Below are positions 43,262 to 52,138 of a stretch of DNA of 64,000 nucleotides, piece by piece. Position numbers and translations under genes: made by a program. The DNA is taken from positions 55,745-119,744 of the forward strand of contig NZ_JAMJFL010000024.1 in the NCBI RefSeq assembly GCF_023544665.1. The letters are read 5' to 3'. The stretch is from Streptomyces sp. YS415 (lineage in GTDB: Bacteria > Actinomycetota > Actinomycetes > Streptomycetales > Streptomycetaceae). The notes under the pieces were generated by a model that was not told the DNA's origin, searched no databases, and was given only the letters and a program-made list of their open reading frames with translations. Each line of letters opens with the position of its first letter. Position 1 is the stretch's first letter.

Positions 43262-44008
43262 TTGAGCGTTCCGTACGAGACGGCAGCGTACGAATCCCAT
43301 GAGTCGCCGGAGTCTCCGGAGGAGCACCTCGCGCGACTGCTCGGCCGTGCCCTGAACTCGTTCGAGCTGCCCGACGAGGTGCTGCGGCGGCTCGACTGCG
43401 CGCTGGCGCACGACAGTTCGCTGCACTCCGCGCACCACAGCGCGGGCCGGCACCGGGAGACGTACCGCCATACCTGGCTGCTCCCCGACGGCTCGGCGCT
43501 CACCCTGTGGGAGCTCGTCCACAACACCGCGCGGGGCAGCGCGCCGCAGCACGAGGTGTACGCCGACGAGGAGGAGCTGCGGGCCGCGACCGCGCGGCTG
43601 CCCTTGCCGCCGGACGCCCCGGACTTCGAGCTGCCGGTGACGGTGCAGCTGTCGCCGGTGCACACGCCGCGCCACGCGTACGTGCCGGACGACTCCGCCG
43701 ACCACGCGCGTCGGCTGCTGCGCCGCGCGGAGAACACCGACCGGCCGGACGCGGCGACCGCCGCGCTGCTGACCACGGCGTTCGCGCACCAGATCACGCA
43801 GGCTTTCGGACGCCCGTGCCGCGCGGGGCGCGCCGGACTGTGCTTCTCGCTCTACGAGCACGCCTTCCTGCTGCGCGACGGCAGGGAGATCTCCCTGTGG
43901 GAGGTCGAGCACACGGCGACGCCGGACGGGCGGCACATGTGCGAGGTGTACGTCAGCGAGGACGCGGCGCGGGACGCGATGGAGCGCCGGGCGGCGCGGG
44001 TGTCGTAG
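43262..44008 (+). CDS. DUF6227-type conserved actinobacterial protein
   Basis: 248 residues, soluble, with two halves of similar sequence: residues about 75-150 (HTWLLPDGSALTLWELVHN) and 180-240 (HAFLLRDGREISLWEVEHT) repeat the pattern Y/H-x-F/W-LL-DG-x-x-L/I-x-LWE, so it is an internal duplication. TTG 43262 is the start, with GGGAGAG upstream. I recall this family as DUF6227; nothing is known of its role. It stands alone between the transpeptidase and a small membrane protein. Confidence 0.75.
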   Translation: MSVPYETAAYESHESPESPEEHLARLLGRALNSFELPDEVLRRLDCALAHDSSLHSAHHSAGRHRETYRHTWLLPDGSALTLWELVHNTARGSAPQHEVYADEEELRAATARLPLPPDAPDFELPVTVQLSPVHTPRHAYVPDDSADHARRLLRRAENTDRPDAATAALLTTAFAHQITQAFGRPCRAGRAGLCFSLYEHAFLLRDGREISLWEVEHTATPDGRHMCEVYVSEDAARDAMERRAARVS

Positions 44009-44023
44009 CGGGCACCGGGGCGT

Positions 44024-44287
44024 TCAGCGTCCGTCGCTGAGCCGGCGTACCAGGCCCGCGAAGGCGTCCTGTTCGGCCGGGGTGAGCTGTACCGACTCCA
44101 GGTGCGGGGCCGCCTGCCGCTGCTGCGGGAGGGCGGGCAGGGCGGGACCGGTGGGACCGGTGGGCCACGGGGCGGCGCCGGCGCGGACGGCGCGCAGGAC
44201 GCGGGCGAGGCCGATCACCCAGGTGACCGTCAGCAGGACGAGCAGGCCCACGCCCAGCAGTTGGAAGATCGAGACGTGCTCAGGCAT
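44024..44287 (-). CDS. Small membrane protein, 87 residues, unknown function
   Basis: From ATG 44287: MPEHVSIFQLLGVGLLVLLT then VTWVIGLARVLRAV, one membrane helix, then a Pro/Gly-rich cytoplasmic linker and a short conserved-looking end, VQLTPAEQDAFAGLVRRLS. The longer open frame to 44374 has no start with a ribosome site. It is convergent with the DUF6227 gene. Confidence 0.7.
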   Translation of the reverse strand: MPEHVSIFQLLGVGLLVLLTVTWVIGLARVLRAVRAGAAPWPTGPTGPALPALPQQRQAAPHLESVQLTPAEQDAFAGLVRRLSDGR

Positions 44288-44393
44288 GCGCCCCAGTACA
44301 CACCACGGTCCGGGACTTTGACCCCGGACCGTGACGTATCTCGCAGGTGCCGTGAACCACTCACAGCTTCCCAATAGGGGCGGTTCGGTGTGC

Positions 44394-46709
44394 TCAGGCC
44401 GCCACCGGCTGCTTGGACTCCGGGGTCGCGGCCGCCGTGCCGGGCTCGGCGGGCCCCGTGCCCGGGGCCGGCTTGCGCATGCCCTTCAGGGCGACCACCA
44501 GCGCGGTGGTGACGCAGACGCCCGCCGCGATGGCGACCAGGTACAGCAGTGGGTTGCCGATCAGCGGGACCACGAAGATGCCGCCGTGCGGGGCGCGCAG
44601 GGTGGCGCCGAAGGCCATCGACAGCGCTCCGGTGACCGCGCCGCCCGCCATGGAGGCCGGGATGACGCGGAGCGGGTCGGCCGCCGCGAACGGGATGGCG
44701 CCCTCGGAGATGAAGGAGGCGCCGAGGACCCAGGCGGCCTTGCCGTTCTCGCGCTCGGTCCGGGTGAAGAGCTTGCCGCGGACCGTGGTGGCCAGGGCCA
44801 TCGCCAGCGGCGGCACCATGCCGGCGGCCATCACCGCGGCCATGACCTGCATCGCGGAGTCGCTGGGGTCGGCGACGGCGATACCGGCCGTGGCGAAGGC
44901 GTACGCGACCTTGTTGACGGGGCCGCCGAGGTCGAAGCACATCATCAGGCCGAGCAGGACGCCGAGGAGGACGGCGTTGGTGCCGGAGAGACCGTCGAGC
45001 CAGTCCGTCATGGCCTGCTGGGCCTCGGCGATCGGCTTGCCGATCACCACGAACATCAGGAAGCCGACGATCAGCGTGGAGATCAGCGGGATCACCACCA
45101 CCGGCATGATGCCGCGCAGCACCGGCGGGATCCTCACCCGCTGGATCGCCATCACCACGCCACCGGCGATCAGGCCGGCTGCGAGGCCGCCGAGGAAGCC
45201 CGCGTTGATCGTGAGCGAGATCGCGCCGCCGACGAAGCCGGGGACCAGGCCCGGCCTGTCCGCCATGCCGTACGCGATGTAGCCGGCCAGGACCGGGACC
45301 AGGAAGCCGAAGGCGACGGCGCCGATCTGGAAGAGCAGGGCGCCCCAGCTGTCGACCTGGGTCCAGTCGAAGTGCTCCATGACCGAGGGAGCCTTGTTGA
45401 TCTCCCAGCCGCCGATGGCGAACCCCAGGGCGATCAGCAGACCGCCCGCGGCGACGAACGGGACCATGTAGCTGACGCCGGTCATCAGCCACGTGCGCAG
45501 CTTGGTGCCGTAGCCCTCGCCGGGCTCACCCGCGCGTCCGACCGGCGTGCCCGCGCCCGCGGGCGCCCCGGTGCTCACCTCGCCGCGCGCCGCCTTCTCG
45601 CGGACCTCGGTGATGAGGTCGGCGGGGCGGTTGATGCCCGCCTTCACACCGACGTCGACGGTCGGCTTGCCCGCGAAGCGGTCCTTCTCCCGTACGGGCA
45701 CGTCGTGCGCGAAGATCACACCGTCCGCGGCCGCGATGACCGCCGGGTCGAGCCGGGTGAAGCCGGCCGAGCCCTGGGTCTCGACGACCAGTTCGACGCC
45801 CGCGTCGCGCCCGGCGTTCTCCAGGGACTCGGCCGCCATGTAGGTGTGCGCGATGCCGGTCGGGCAGGAGGTGACGGCGACGATCCGGAAGGGGGGCCCG
45901 TCGGGAGCGGTGACGCTCTTGGCGTCCGCCCCCGCTGCCGCCGGGCCCGTGCTGCCCACTGCGGTGCCGGCGGAGGCCGCCACCGGCACCGCAGCGGAGT
46001 CCTTGGCGCCGCTCTGCGCGCCGGATGCGCTCCCGGCCGCGCCGCTCGCACTCCCCTCCGCGCCGCCTGCGCTCTTCACGCCGACGTCCGCGCCGCCCGT
46101 GCCGCTCACGCCTCTTTCAGCGCCGCCTGCGCTTTCGCCCGTGCCCCGCGCGCCCTCGGAGGCGCCCCCCGAGGCACCCTCAGCGACAGCGTGCGCCCCC
46201 GGCGCCTCGCCCGCCCCGCCCCTGGTCGGCGCCGCCGATCCCGCGTCCTCCGGAACCGGCACCGCGTCCGCGTCCCCCCGGATCAGCGCCGCCGCCGACC
46301 CCGCGTCCCGCGCTGCCCGCAGGGCGTCCGTGAAGTCGGCGTTCATCAGCCGGCGCGCCAGGGAGGACAGGATTGTCAGATGGGCGTCGTCCGCGCCGGC
46401 CGGCGCCGCGATCAGGAAGATCAGGTCCGCGCGACCGTCCGCCGCGCCGAAGTCGACGCCCGCCGCGCTGCGCCCGAAGGCGAGCGTCGGCTCGGTGACG
46501 TGCTCGCTGCGGCAGTGCGGGATGCCGATGCCGCCGTCGAGGCCGGTCGGCATCTGCGCCTCGCGGGCGGCGACGTCGGCGAGGAAGCCGTCGAGGTCGG
46601 TCACCCGGCCCAGGGCGGCCATGCGCTCGGCGAGGGCACGTGCCGCCGCTTCCTTGGTGTCGGCGGACAGGTCGAGATCGACCAGGTCCGCGGTGATCAT
46701 GTCGCTCAT
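44394..46709 (-). CDS. fruA: PTS fructose transporter EIIABC (FruA)
   Basis: 771 residues in the order EIIA, linker, EIIB, EIIC. Imports fructose with phosphorylation to fructose-1-phosphate. EIIA phospho-His65 in GIGIPHCRSEHV; EIIB phospho-Cys282 in VAVTSCPTGIAHTYMAAES; the EIIC part has about nine membrane segments from residue 405 on (MTGVSYMVPFVAAGGLL). Between A and B domains there is a linker of about 115 residues made of Gly, Ala, Ser, Glu and Thr, much longer than usual. Last gene of fruR-fruK-fruA, 163 bases after fruK. Confidence 0.95.
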   Translation of the reverse strand: MSDMITADLVDLDLSADTKEAAARALAERMAALGRVTDLDGFLADVAAREAQMPTGLDGGIGIPHCRSEHVTEPTLAFGRSAAGVDFGAADGRADLIFLIAAPAGADDAHLTILSSLARRLMNADFTDALRAARDAGSAAALIRGDADAVPVPEDAGSAAPTRGGAGEAPGAHAVAEGASGGASEGARGTGESAGGAERGVSGTGGADVGVKSAGGAEGSASGAAGSASGAQSGAKDSAAVPVAASAGTAVGSTGPAAAGADAKSVTAPDGPPFRIVAVTSCPTGIAHTYMAAESLENAGRDAGVELVVETQGSAGFTRLDPAVIAAADGVIFAHDVPVREKDRFAGKPTVDVGVKAGINRPADLITEVREKAARGEVSTGAPAGAGTPVGRAGEPGEGYGTKLRTWLMTGVSYMVPFVAAGGLLIALGFAIGGWEINKAPSVMEHFDWTQVDSWGALLFQIGAVAFGFLVPVLAGYIAYGMADRPGLVPGFVGGAISLTINAGFLGGLAAGLIAGGVVMAIQRVRIPPVLRGIMPVVVIPLISTLIVGFLMFVVIGKPIAEAQQAMTDWLDGLSGTNAVLLGVLLGLMMCFDLGGPVNKVAYAFATAGIAVADPSDSAMQVMAAVMAAGMVPPLAMALATTVRGKLFTRTERENGKAAWVLGASFISEGAIPFAAADPLRVIPASMAGGAVTGALSMAFGATLRAPHGGIFVVPLIGNPLLYLVAIAAGVCVTTALVVALKGMRKPAPGTGPAEPGTAAATPESKQPVAA

Positions 46710-46872
46710 CGCGGGCTCCTTCGCACGCGTGTCGCCCGGAAAACGGGGTGGGCGAGGGTGGGGACGAGAGTGGGGGTGGGGACTGGGGTGCAGTGGGGGA
46801 AGGCGAAGGCGGTCGGGGCCGGTAACGAGGCCCCCTCCGCAGCCGGTGCACGAGGCGTGAGCGGTGCGTACG

Positions 46873-47820
46873 TCATGACACCGGCTCCTTCAGCACCCGG
46901 TCCACCGGCACGTCGGCCGTGACCGTGACGGCCGAGGTGTCCAGGTCGTCCGGTGACGGCATCACGCTGCCGGGCAGCTGTACGGCGGCGGCGCCGTGCG
47001 CCACGGCGGAGGCCAGCGCCTGCGGGCCGCTGCCGCCCGCGATCAGGAAGCCGGCGAGCGAGGAGTCGCCGGCGCCGACGTTGGAGCGCACCACGTCCAC
47101 GCGCGCACTGCCGAACCAGGTGCCCGCGCCGTCCACCAGCAGCTGTCCGTCCGCACCCAGGCTCGCGAGCACGGCGCGCGCGCCCATCTCCCGCAGCTCC
47201 TCGGCCGCCTTCACCGCGTCGCCCACCGTGGACAGGGGGCGCCCGACGGCCTCCGCGAGCTCCTCGGCGTTGGGCTTCACCACGTCGGGCCGCTCCCGCA
47301 ACGCCTCCAGCAGTGCCCGCCCCGAGGTGTCCAGCGCGATCCGCGCGCCTCCCGCGTGCGCCCGCGCGACGACATCGGCGTACCACTCCGGCGCGAGCCC
47401 CCGCGGCAGGCTGCCGCAGCACGCGATCCAGTCCGCGTCCCGCGACTGCTCCCGCACCGTCTCCAGCAACAGCTCCTGCTCCGCTGCCGTGAGCTCCGGA
47501 CCCGGCGCGTTGATCTTCGTGAGCACCCCGTCCGTCTCCGCGAGCGCGATGTTGGAGCGGGTGGCTCCGGCGATCCGCACGGCGGTGACCTCGATGTCCT
47601 GAACGGCCAGCAGCTGGGCGACGAGCGCCCCCGGGGCGCCGCCCAGGGGCAGCACCGCCACCGTGCGCCGTCCGGCGGCGGCGACGGCGCGCGAGACGTT
47701 CACGCCCTTGCCGCCGGGGTCCATGCGTTCCCCGGTGGCACGGATGACCTCGCCGCGCTCCAGGGAGGGGACCTCGTAGGTGCGGTCGAGGGACGGGTTG
47801 GGGGTGACGGTGAGGATCAT
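46873..47820 (-). CDS. fruK: 1-phosphofructokinase FruK
   Basis: 315 residues. Phosphorylates fructose-1-phosphate to fructose-1,6-bisphosphate. PfkB fold: VTPNPSLDRTYEVPSLERGE at the start, GGKGVNVSRAVAAAGR near residue 38 (first PfkB signature), VKPNAEELAEAVGR near 185 and DVVRSNVGAGDSSLAGF near 240 (second signature, GAGDS). ATG 47820 overlaps the stop of the DeoR gene as ATGA, so repressor and kinase are coupled. Confidence 0.95.
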   Translation of the reverse strand: MILTVTPNPSLDRTYEVPSLERGEVIRATGERMDPGGKGVNVSRAVAAAGRRTVAVLPLGGAPGALVAQLLAVQDIEVTAVRIAGATRSNIALAETDGVLTKINAPGPELTAAEQELLLETVREQSRDADWIACCGSLPRGLAPEWYADVVARAHAGGARIALDTSGRALLEALRERPDVVKPNAEELAEAVGRPLSTVGDAVKAAEELREMGARAVLASLGADGQLLVDGAGTWFGSARVDVVRSNVGAGDSSLAGFLIAGGSGPQALASAVAHGAAAVQLPGSVMPSPDDLDTSAVTVTADVPVDRVLKEPVS

Positions 47821-48578
47821 GCGCGCACTACTTCCGTGCCGCCGCGCTCGATGGCGGCGGCGTCTTCGGGGCTCAGCCCGCTGTCGGTGATCAGCAGGTC
47901 CACATCGCTCAGGTCGCCGAAGCGGGCGAAGTGTTCCTGGCCGTGCTTGGCGGAGTCGGCGAGCAGCACCACCCGGCGGGCCGCCGCCACCGCCGCGCGC
48001 TTCACGGCGGCCTCGGCGAGGTCGGGGGTGGTCAGACCGTGCCCGGCGGAGAAGCCGTTGGCCGCCACGAAGAGGACGTCGGCCCGGATCTCGCCGTACG
48101 CCCGCAGCGCCCAGGCGTCCACGGCGGCGCGCGTACGGTGCCGTACGCGCCCCCCGACGAGGTGGAGCTGGATGCCGGGGTGGTCCGCGAGGCGGGCCGC
48201 GATCGGCAGGCTGTGGGTGACGACGGTGAGCGAGGCCTCCAGCGGGACGGCGCCCGCGACCCGCGCGACCGTCGTACCGGCGTCGAGGATCACCGTGCCC
48301 TCGGCCGGCAGTTCGGCGAGGGCGGCCTTCGCGATGCGGTCCTTCTCGTCGGCGGCCGTGGACTCGCGTTCGGCGAGGTCCGGCTCGAAGTCGAGGCGGC
48401 CTGCCGGGATGGCGCCGCCGTGCACCCGGCGCACCAGCCCGGCCCGGTCCAGCGCCTTCAGGTCCCGGCGGATCGTCTCCGCCGTCACCTGGAACTCCTC
48501 GGCCAGCGACAGCACGTCGACCCGGCCGCCGTCCCGGGCGAGCCGGAGGATCTCCTGCTGCCGCTCCGGTGCGTACAT
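47817..48578 (-). CDS. fruR: DeoR family repressor of the fructose operon (FruR)
   Basis: 253 residues. DeoR helix-turn-helix at residues 3-58: RQQEILRLARDGGRVDVLSL then FQVTAETIRRDLKALDRAG. The sugar-phosphate domain has VILDAGTTVARVAG near 95 and LLADSAKHGQEHF near 205. It probably senses fructose-1-phosphate. ATG 48578 is the start; the longer open frame upstream overlaps the operator. First gene in the operon; an 11-base perfect inverted repeat separated by 39 bases lies just upstream and likely is its operator. Confidence 0.94.
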   Translation of the reverse strand: MYAPERQQEILRLARDGGRVDVLSLAEEFQVTAETIRRDLKALDRAGLVRRVHGGAIPAGRLDFEPDLAERESTAADEKDRIAKAALAELPAEGTVILDAGTTVARVAGAVPLEASLTVVTHSLPIAARLADHPGIQLHLVGGRVRHRTRAAVDAWALRAYGEIRADVLFVAANGFSAGHGLTTPDLAEAAVKRAAVAAARRVVLLADSAKHGQEHFARFGDLSDVDLLITDSGLSPEDAAAIERGGTEVVRA

Positions 48579-48600
48579 GTCCGTTCGCCTCCGACCAATG

Positions 48601-48661
48601 CCCGAACCTGTGGTTTCGCCGGACACTACGCCCTGATTTCGGGAAAGTAAACAGGTTCGGG
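48601..48661. promoter_or_regulatory. Wide inverted repeat (CCCGAACCTGT ... ACAGGTTCGGG), fruR operator candidate
   Basis: Arms at 48601-48611 and 48651-48661 are perfect 11-base inverted copies with centres 50 bases apart, about five helical turns. The left arm starts 23 bases before the fruR start. Two symmetric half sites at this distance suggest that a FruR oligomer loops the DNA between them. Confidence 0.65.
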
Positions 48662-48731
48662 CACGATTCAGGCATGAACGGGCTTGGAGAACGGGCACCG
48701 GACAGGGCCCCGGGCATCGCCGGGCACGGGA

Positions 48732-48761
48732 AAGGGCCCCGCGCCGAAGCGCGGGGCCCTT
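48732..48761. terminator. Terminator after the DHA2 transporter gene
   Basis: AAGGGCCCCGCGC pairs perfectly with GCGCGGGGCCCTT around a CGAA tetraloop, 35 bases past the end of the minus-strand transporter gene. A run of T follows on the minus strand (TTTCCCGT). Confidence 0.85.
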
Positions 48762-48795
48762 GGGCATCCGTCCCGTCCCGGGACCGACCGTCGGT

Positions 48796-50310
48796 TCAGG
48801 CGACGGACACCGGCTCCTTCACCTCGTCCCGCTCGCCTGCCGGCTCCTCCGTGCCGTCCGTACCCTCCAGATGCTGGGCGGGACGCCGCGGCAGCGCGAA
48901 CATCAGCAGGAAGATCGCGGCCATCACCACGGCCACCCAGCCCAGCGCGTGCTGGAACGCGTCGACGAAGGCCGGTCCGGCGGCGCTCCCGGCACCCAGC
49001 CGGTCGTCGATCACGCCGTAGAACACCACCGACACCAGCCCGAGGCCCAGCGCATAGCCCATCTGCTGCACCGTGTTGAGCAGCCCCGACGCCGAACCGG
49101 CGTGCTCGCGCGGCACCTCCGAGAGGATCGCGTCCGTCAGCGGAGCGACGATCAGACCCATGCCGACACCCATGACGACCAGCGGAAGCGCCATCTGCCA
49201 CGGCGCGATGCCGAGGCCGTACCGCTCGGACTCCCACAGGTAGACGAGGACACCCAGCCCCATCACCAGCGCACCCGCCTGGAGCACCTTGCGCCCGAAG
49301 CGCGGCACCAGCTTCTGCACGGACAGACCCGCCGCCGTCGACACCGCGAGCGAGAACGGCACCCCGGTCAGCCCCGCCTTCATCGGGCCCCAGCCCAGAC
49401 CGAGCTGCATGTACAGCGTCCACACCAGGAAGAAGACGCCGAGCCCGACACCGAAGACAGTCTGTACGGCGATACCGGCCGCGAAGCTCTTCACCTTGAA
49501 CAGGGACAGCTCGATCAGCGGGGAGCCGTCCCGTGCCGTCTTCCGCTTCTCGAAGGCCACCAGTGCCCCGAGCACGACGAGCGAGCCGGCCATCGACACG
49601 TACCCCCACACCGGCCAGCCCAGCTCACGGCCGCGGGTCAGCGGGTAGAGCAGCATCAGCAGTCCGAGCGTCACCAGGCCCACGCCGACCAGGTCGAGCC
49701 TGGGGGCCTTCGCCGCCTTGGACTCGGTGATGTAGCGGCTGCCGAGGATCAGGCCCGCGATGCCGACCGGCAGGTTGATCAGGAAGATCGGGCGCCACTC
49801 CAGACCGAAGAGGTTCCACTCGGTGAGCAGCGCGCCGAGCAGCGGACCGCTGACCGCGCCGAGCCCCACGACCGCCCCGAACAGGCCGAACACCTTGCCG
49901 CGCTCGTGCGCCGGGAAGGTGGCGTGCACGATCGACAGCACCTGCGGCACCATCAGCGCCGCCATCGCGCCCTGGAGGATGCGGGAGGCGACCAGCATCT
50001 CCGGGTTCGCGGCGAAGCCGCACAGCGCGGAGGCGATGGTGAAGCCGCCGATGCCGATGAGGAACAGCCTCTTGCGGCCGTAGATGTCGCCGAGGCGGCC
50101 GCCGGTGATCAGGCCCGCGGCGAAGGCGAGGGCGTACCCGGCCGTTATCCACTGGATCTGGCTCTCGGTGGCACCGGCGTTGTGCTGGATCGACGGGATC
50201 GCGATGTTGACGATCGTGACGTCGACGAGGTCCATGAACGCGGCGGTCATCACGATCGCCAGGGCGAACCAGCGCCGCTTGTCTCCGACGGGTGTCGTCT
50301 CTTGGGTCAT
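48796..50310 (-). CDS. DHA2 family (EmrB/QacA-type) MFS drug exporter
   Basis: 504 residues with about fourteen membrane segments. Motif D1 DLVDVTIVNIAIPSIQ near residue 27, motif A GGRLGDIYGRKR near 75 and motif C GPLLGALLTEW near 155 place it in the DHA2 proton-coupled exporters. ATG 50310 is the start. It is divergent from a YafY-type regulator gene, with a GACCT-N5-AGGTC dyad (50324-50338) between them. The drug substrate is unknown. Confidence 0.92.
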   Translation of the reverse strand: MTQETTPVGDKRRWFALAIVMTAAFMDLVDVTIVNIAIPSIQHNAGATESQIQWITAGYALAFAAGLITGGRLGDIYGRKRLFLIGIGGFTIASALCGFAANPEMLVASRILQGAMAALMVPQVLSIVHATFPAHERGKVFGLFGAVVGLGAVSGPLLGALLTEWNLFGLEWRPIFLINLPVGIAGLILGSRYITESKAAKAPRLDLVGVGLVTLGLLMLLYPLTRGRELGWPVWGYVSMAGSLVVLGALVAFEKRKTARDGSPLIELSLFKVKSFAAGIAVQTVFGVGLGVFFLVWTLYMQLGLGWGPMKAGLTGVPFSLAVSTAAGLSVQKLVPRFGRKVLQAGALVMGLGVLVYLWESERYGLGIAPWQMALPLVVMGVGMGLIVAPLTDAILSEVPREHAGSASGLLNTVQQMGYALGLGLVSVVFYGVIDDRLGAGSAAGPAFVDAFQHALGWVAVVMAAIFLLMFALPRRPAQHLEGTDGTEEPAGERDEVKEPVSVA

Positions 50311-50323
50311 GTGGAAGAAGTTA

Positions 50324-50338
50324 GACCTCCAATAGGTC
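50324..50338. promoter_or_regulatory. Dyad GACCT-N5-AGGTC between divergent MFS and YafY genes
   Basis: Perfect 5-base arms with five bases between them, in the 63-base space between two start codons (MFS at 50310, YafY-type gene at 50374). Suitable as the operator of the YafY-type regulator. Confidence 0.45.
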
Positions 50339-50373
50339 AGATCGTGTCCTAGTTCTGCGGCATTCTCAGGTGC

Positions 50374-51339
50374 ATGACGACAGACACCCCGGCCCGGCTC
50401 CTGCAGCTCCTCTCCCTCCTCCAGACACCCCGCGAATGGCCCGGCGGCGAGCTCTCCGACCGGCTCGGGGTCTCCCGGCGCACCGTCCGGCGGGACATCG
50501 ACCGGCTGCGCGAACTCGGCTATCCGGTGCAGGCGACCAAGGGCGCCGAGGGCGGCTACCGGCTCGTCGCGGGCAAGGCGATGCCGCCGCTCGTCCTCGA
50601 CGACGAGGAGGCGGTGGCCATCGCGGTCGGCCTGCGGGCCGGTGCCGGGCACGCGGTGGAGGGCGTCGACGAGGCGTCCGTACGGGCGCTCGCCAAGCTG
50701 GAGCAGGTCCTGCCCAGCCGGCTCCGGCACCGCGTCTCCACCCTCCAGGCCGCGACCACCCCGCTGACCAGCGGCGACGGCGCGTCCATCGCCCCGGAGA
50801 CCCTGACGGTGATGGCCTCGACGGTGGCCGGCCAGGAGCGGCTGCGGTTCGCCTACCGGGCGGGCGACGGCACGGAGTCCCGCCGGGTCACCGAGCCCTA
50901 CCGCCTCGTCTCCACCGGCCGCCGCTGGTACCTCGTCGCCTACGACCTCGACCGCGACGACTGGCGGACCTTCCGCGTCGACCGGGTCAGCGAACCCTTC
51001 GCGACGGGCGCCCGCTTCACACCACGGGAGCTGCCGACAGGCAGTGCCGCCGAGTACCTGCGCCAGTCCATGTACCGCCGTCAGGAGACCTACGAGTTCT
51101 CGGTCACCTTCGCCGCCCCCGCCCACCACATCGCGGCCCGCCTGCCGCAGTGGCTCGGCACCCCCGAGCCGGTCGACGACACCAGCTGCCGCCTGCGGGC
51201 CACGACCGGCGACGCGGTGGAGTGGATGGCGGTGCGGCTGGCGATGGCCGACTGCGAGTTCACGGTGCACGAACCGGAGGAACTGGTGCGCTGCGTACGC
51301 GAGCTGGGCGGCCGACTGAGCAGAGCGGCAAAGGCCTGA
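50374..51339 (+). CDS. YafY-type (HTH + WYL) transcriptional regulator
   Basis: 321 residues. N-terminal HTH_11 helix-turn-helix (residues about 5-60: LLQLLSLLQTPREWPGGELS, then DRLGVSRRTVRRDIDRLREL) followed by a WYL domain (residues about 150-225), with RLVSTGRRWYLVAYDLDR and FRVDRVSEP as WYL features. WYL domains bind nucleic acid or small ligands. ATG 50374 is the start. It is divergent from the DHA2 exporter and likely controls it. The stop codon lies inside a 32-base tandem duplication. Confidence 0.92.
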   Translation: MTTDTPARLLQLLSLLQTPREWPGGELSDRLGVSRRTVRRDIDRLRELGYPVQATKGAEGGYRLVAGKAMPPLVLDDEEAVAIAVGLRAGAGHAVEGVDEASVRALAKLEQVLPSRLRHRVSTLQAATTPLTSGDGASIAPETLTVMASTVAGQERLRFAYRAGDGTESRRVTEPYRLVSTGRRWYLVAYDLDRDDWRTFRVDRVSEPFATGARFTPRELPTGSAAEYLRQSMYRRQETYEFSVTFAAPAHHIAARLPQWLGTPEPVDDTSCRLRATTGDAVEWMAVRLAMADCEFTVHEPEELVRCVRELGGRLSRAAKA

Positions 51340-51396
51340 ACCACGAGCCGGCGGCTACGGCGACGGCCTGAACCACCAGCCAGCGGCTACGGCGGC
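51333..51396 (+). repeat. 32-bp tandem duplication spanning a stop codon
   Basis: 51333-51364 and 51365-51396 are two 32-base copies that differ at three positions and include the GCC TGA end of the YafY-type gene. A second TGA is in frame in copy two. The repeat looks recent. Confidence 0.7.
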
Positions 51397-51451
51397 CACG
51401 CCCCCGAAGCACAAGCACACCGCCGCTACGGCCACCCCCGCCCCGCCGGAC

Positions 51452-52138
51452 TCACCCGCGCCCCACCACTTCCCCCCAGGGAAAGTCCCGCAGCACCGCG
51501 AGATGCCGCAGGGCCAGGGCTCCCGGCCCCTCGGCTCCCCCCGGCCGCGCCTCCCCCGCCGCCCAGGACTCCACGGCGACCCGCACGGCCGCCGCTGCCA
51601 CGGCAGCCGCGAACCGCAGCTCGGTGGGAGGACCGGCAACGTTGTCCACGCCGTCAGAGCCCAGCCGCTCCCCCAGCGCCTCCGCAAGCGTCCGCTCGGA
51701 GGCGTGACAGACCTCCGCCCACACCTTGCCCAGCGCGGGGCTGGCGTCGGCGAGCCGGATCAGGGTGCGCACCCATTCCCAGGACGACGCCGAGACTCCC
51801 ACCCCCGGCGTCAGCGTGTGCCGCACCGCGTGTTCCAGTGCCTCGGGCACGGACAGCTCGGCGGGCGCCATTCGTACCGCCTGTGCCCAGCGCTCGGCGC
51901 CCGCCGCGTAGAGGGGGGCGACGGCCTCTTCCTTGGTGGCGAAATACCGGTAGAACGTGCGCGGGGCGATACCGGCGGACTGGGCGATGTCCTCGGCGCG
52001 GGTGGCGCGCAGGCCCTGCCTGACGAACAGGGCGGCCGCGGCTCGGGCGATCTGCATCCGGGTCTCCGCCTTGCGCCGCTCCGTCAGGGAGAGGGGGACG
52101 GCGGAGTGTGGTGCTGGTGCTGGGGTGGGGCTGCTCAC
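51452..52138 (-). CDS. TetR family regulator next to hrdD (SCO3201 position)
   Basis: 228 residues from GTG 52138; a GTG at 52165 in frame is also possible. HTH at residues about 25-70 (AETRMQIARAAAALFVRQGL, then AEDIAQSAGIAPRTFYRYFA), typical of TetR, then a helical ligand domain. In S. coelicolor the gene in this place (SCO3201, as I recall) is a TetR protein whose overexpression represses antibiotics and sporulation; by position this may be its counterpart. Neighbouring YafY and MFS genes make a drug-efflux role possible as well. Confidence 0.88.
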   Translation of the reverse strand: MSSPTPAPAPHSAVPLSLTERRKAETRMQIARAAAALFVRQGLRATRAEDIAQSAGIAPRTFYRYFATKEEAVAPLYAAGAERWAQAVRMAPAELSVPEALEHAVRHTLTPGVGVSASSWEWVRTLIRLADASPALGKVWAEVCHASERTLAEALGERLGSDGVDNVAGPPTELRFAAAVAAAAVRVAVESWAAGEARPGGAEGPGALALRHLAVLRDFPWGEVVGRG

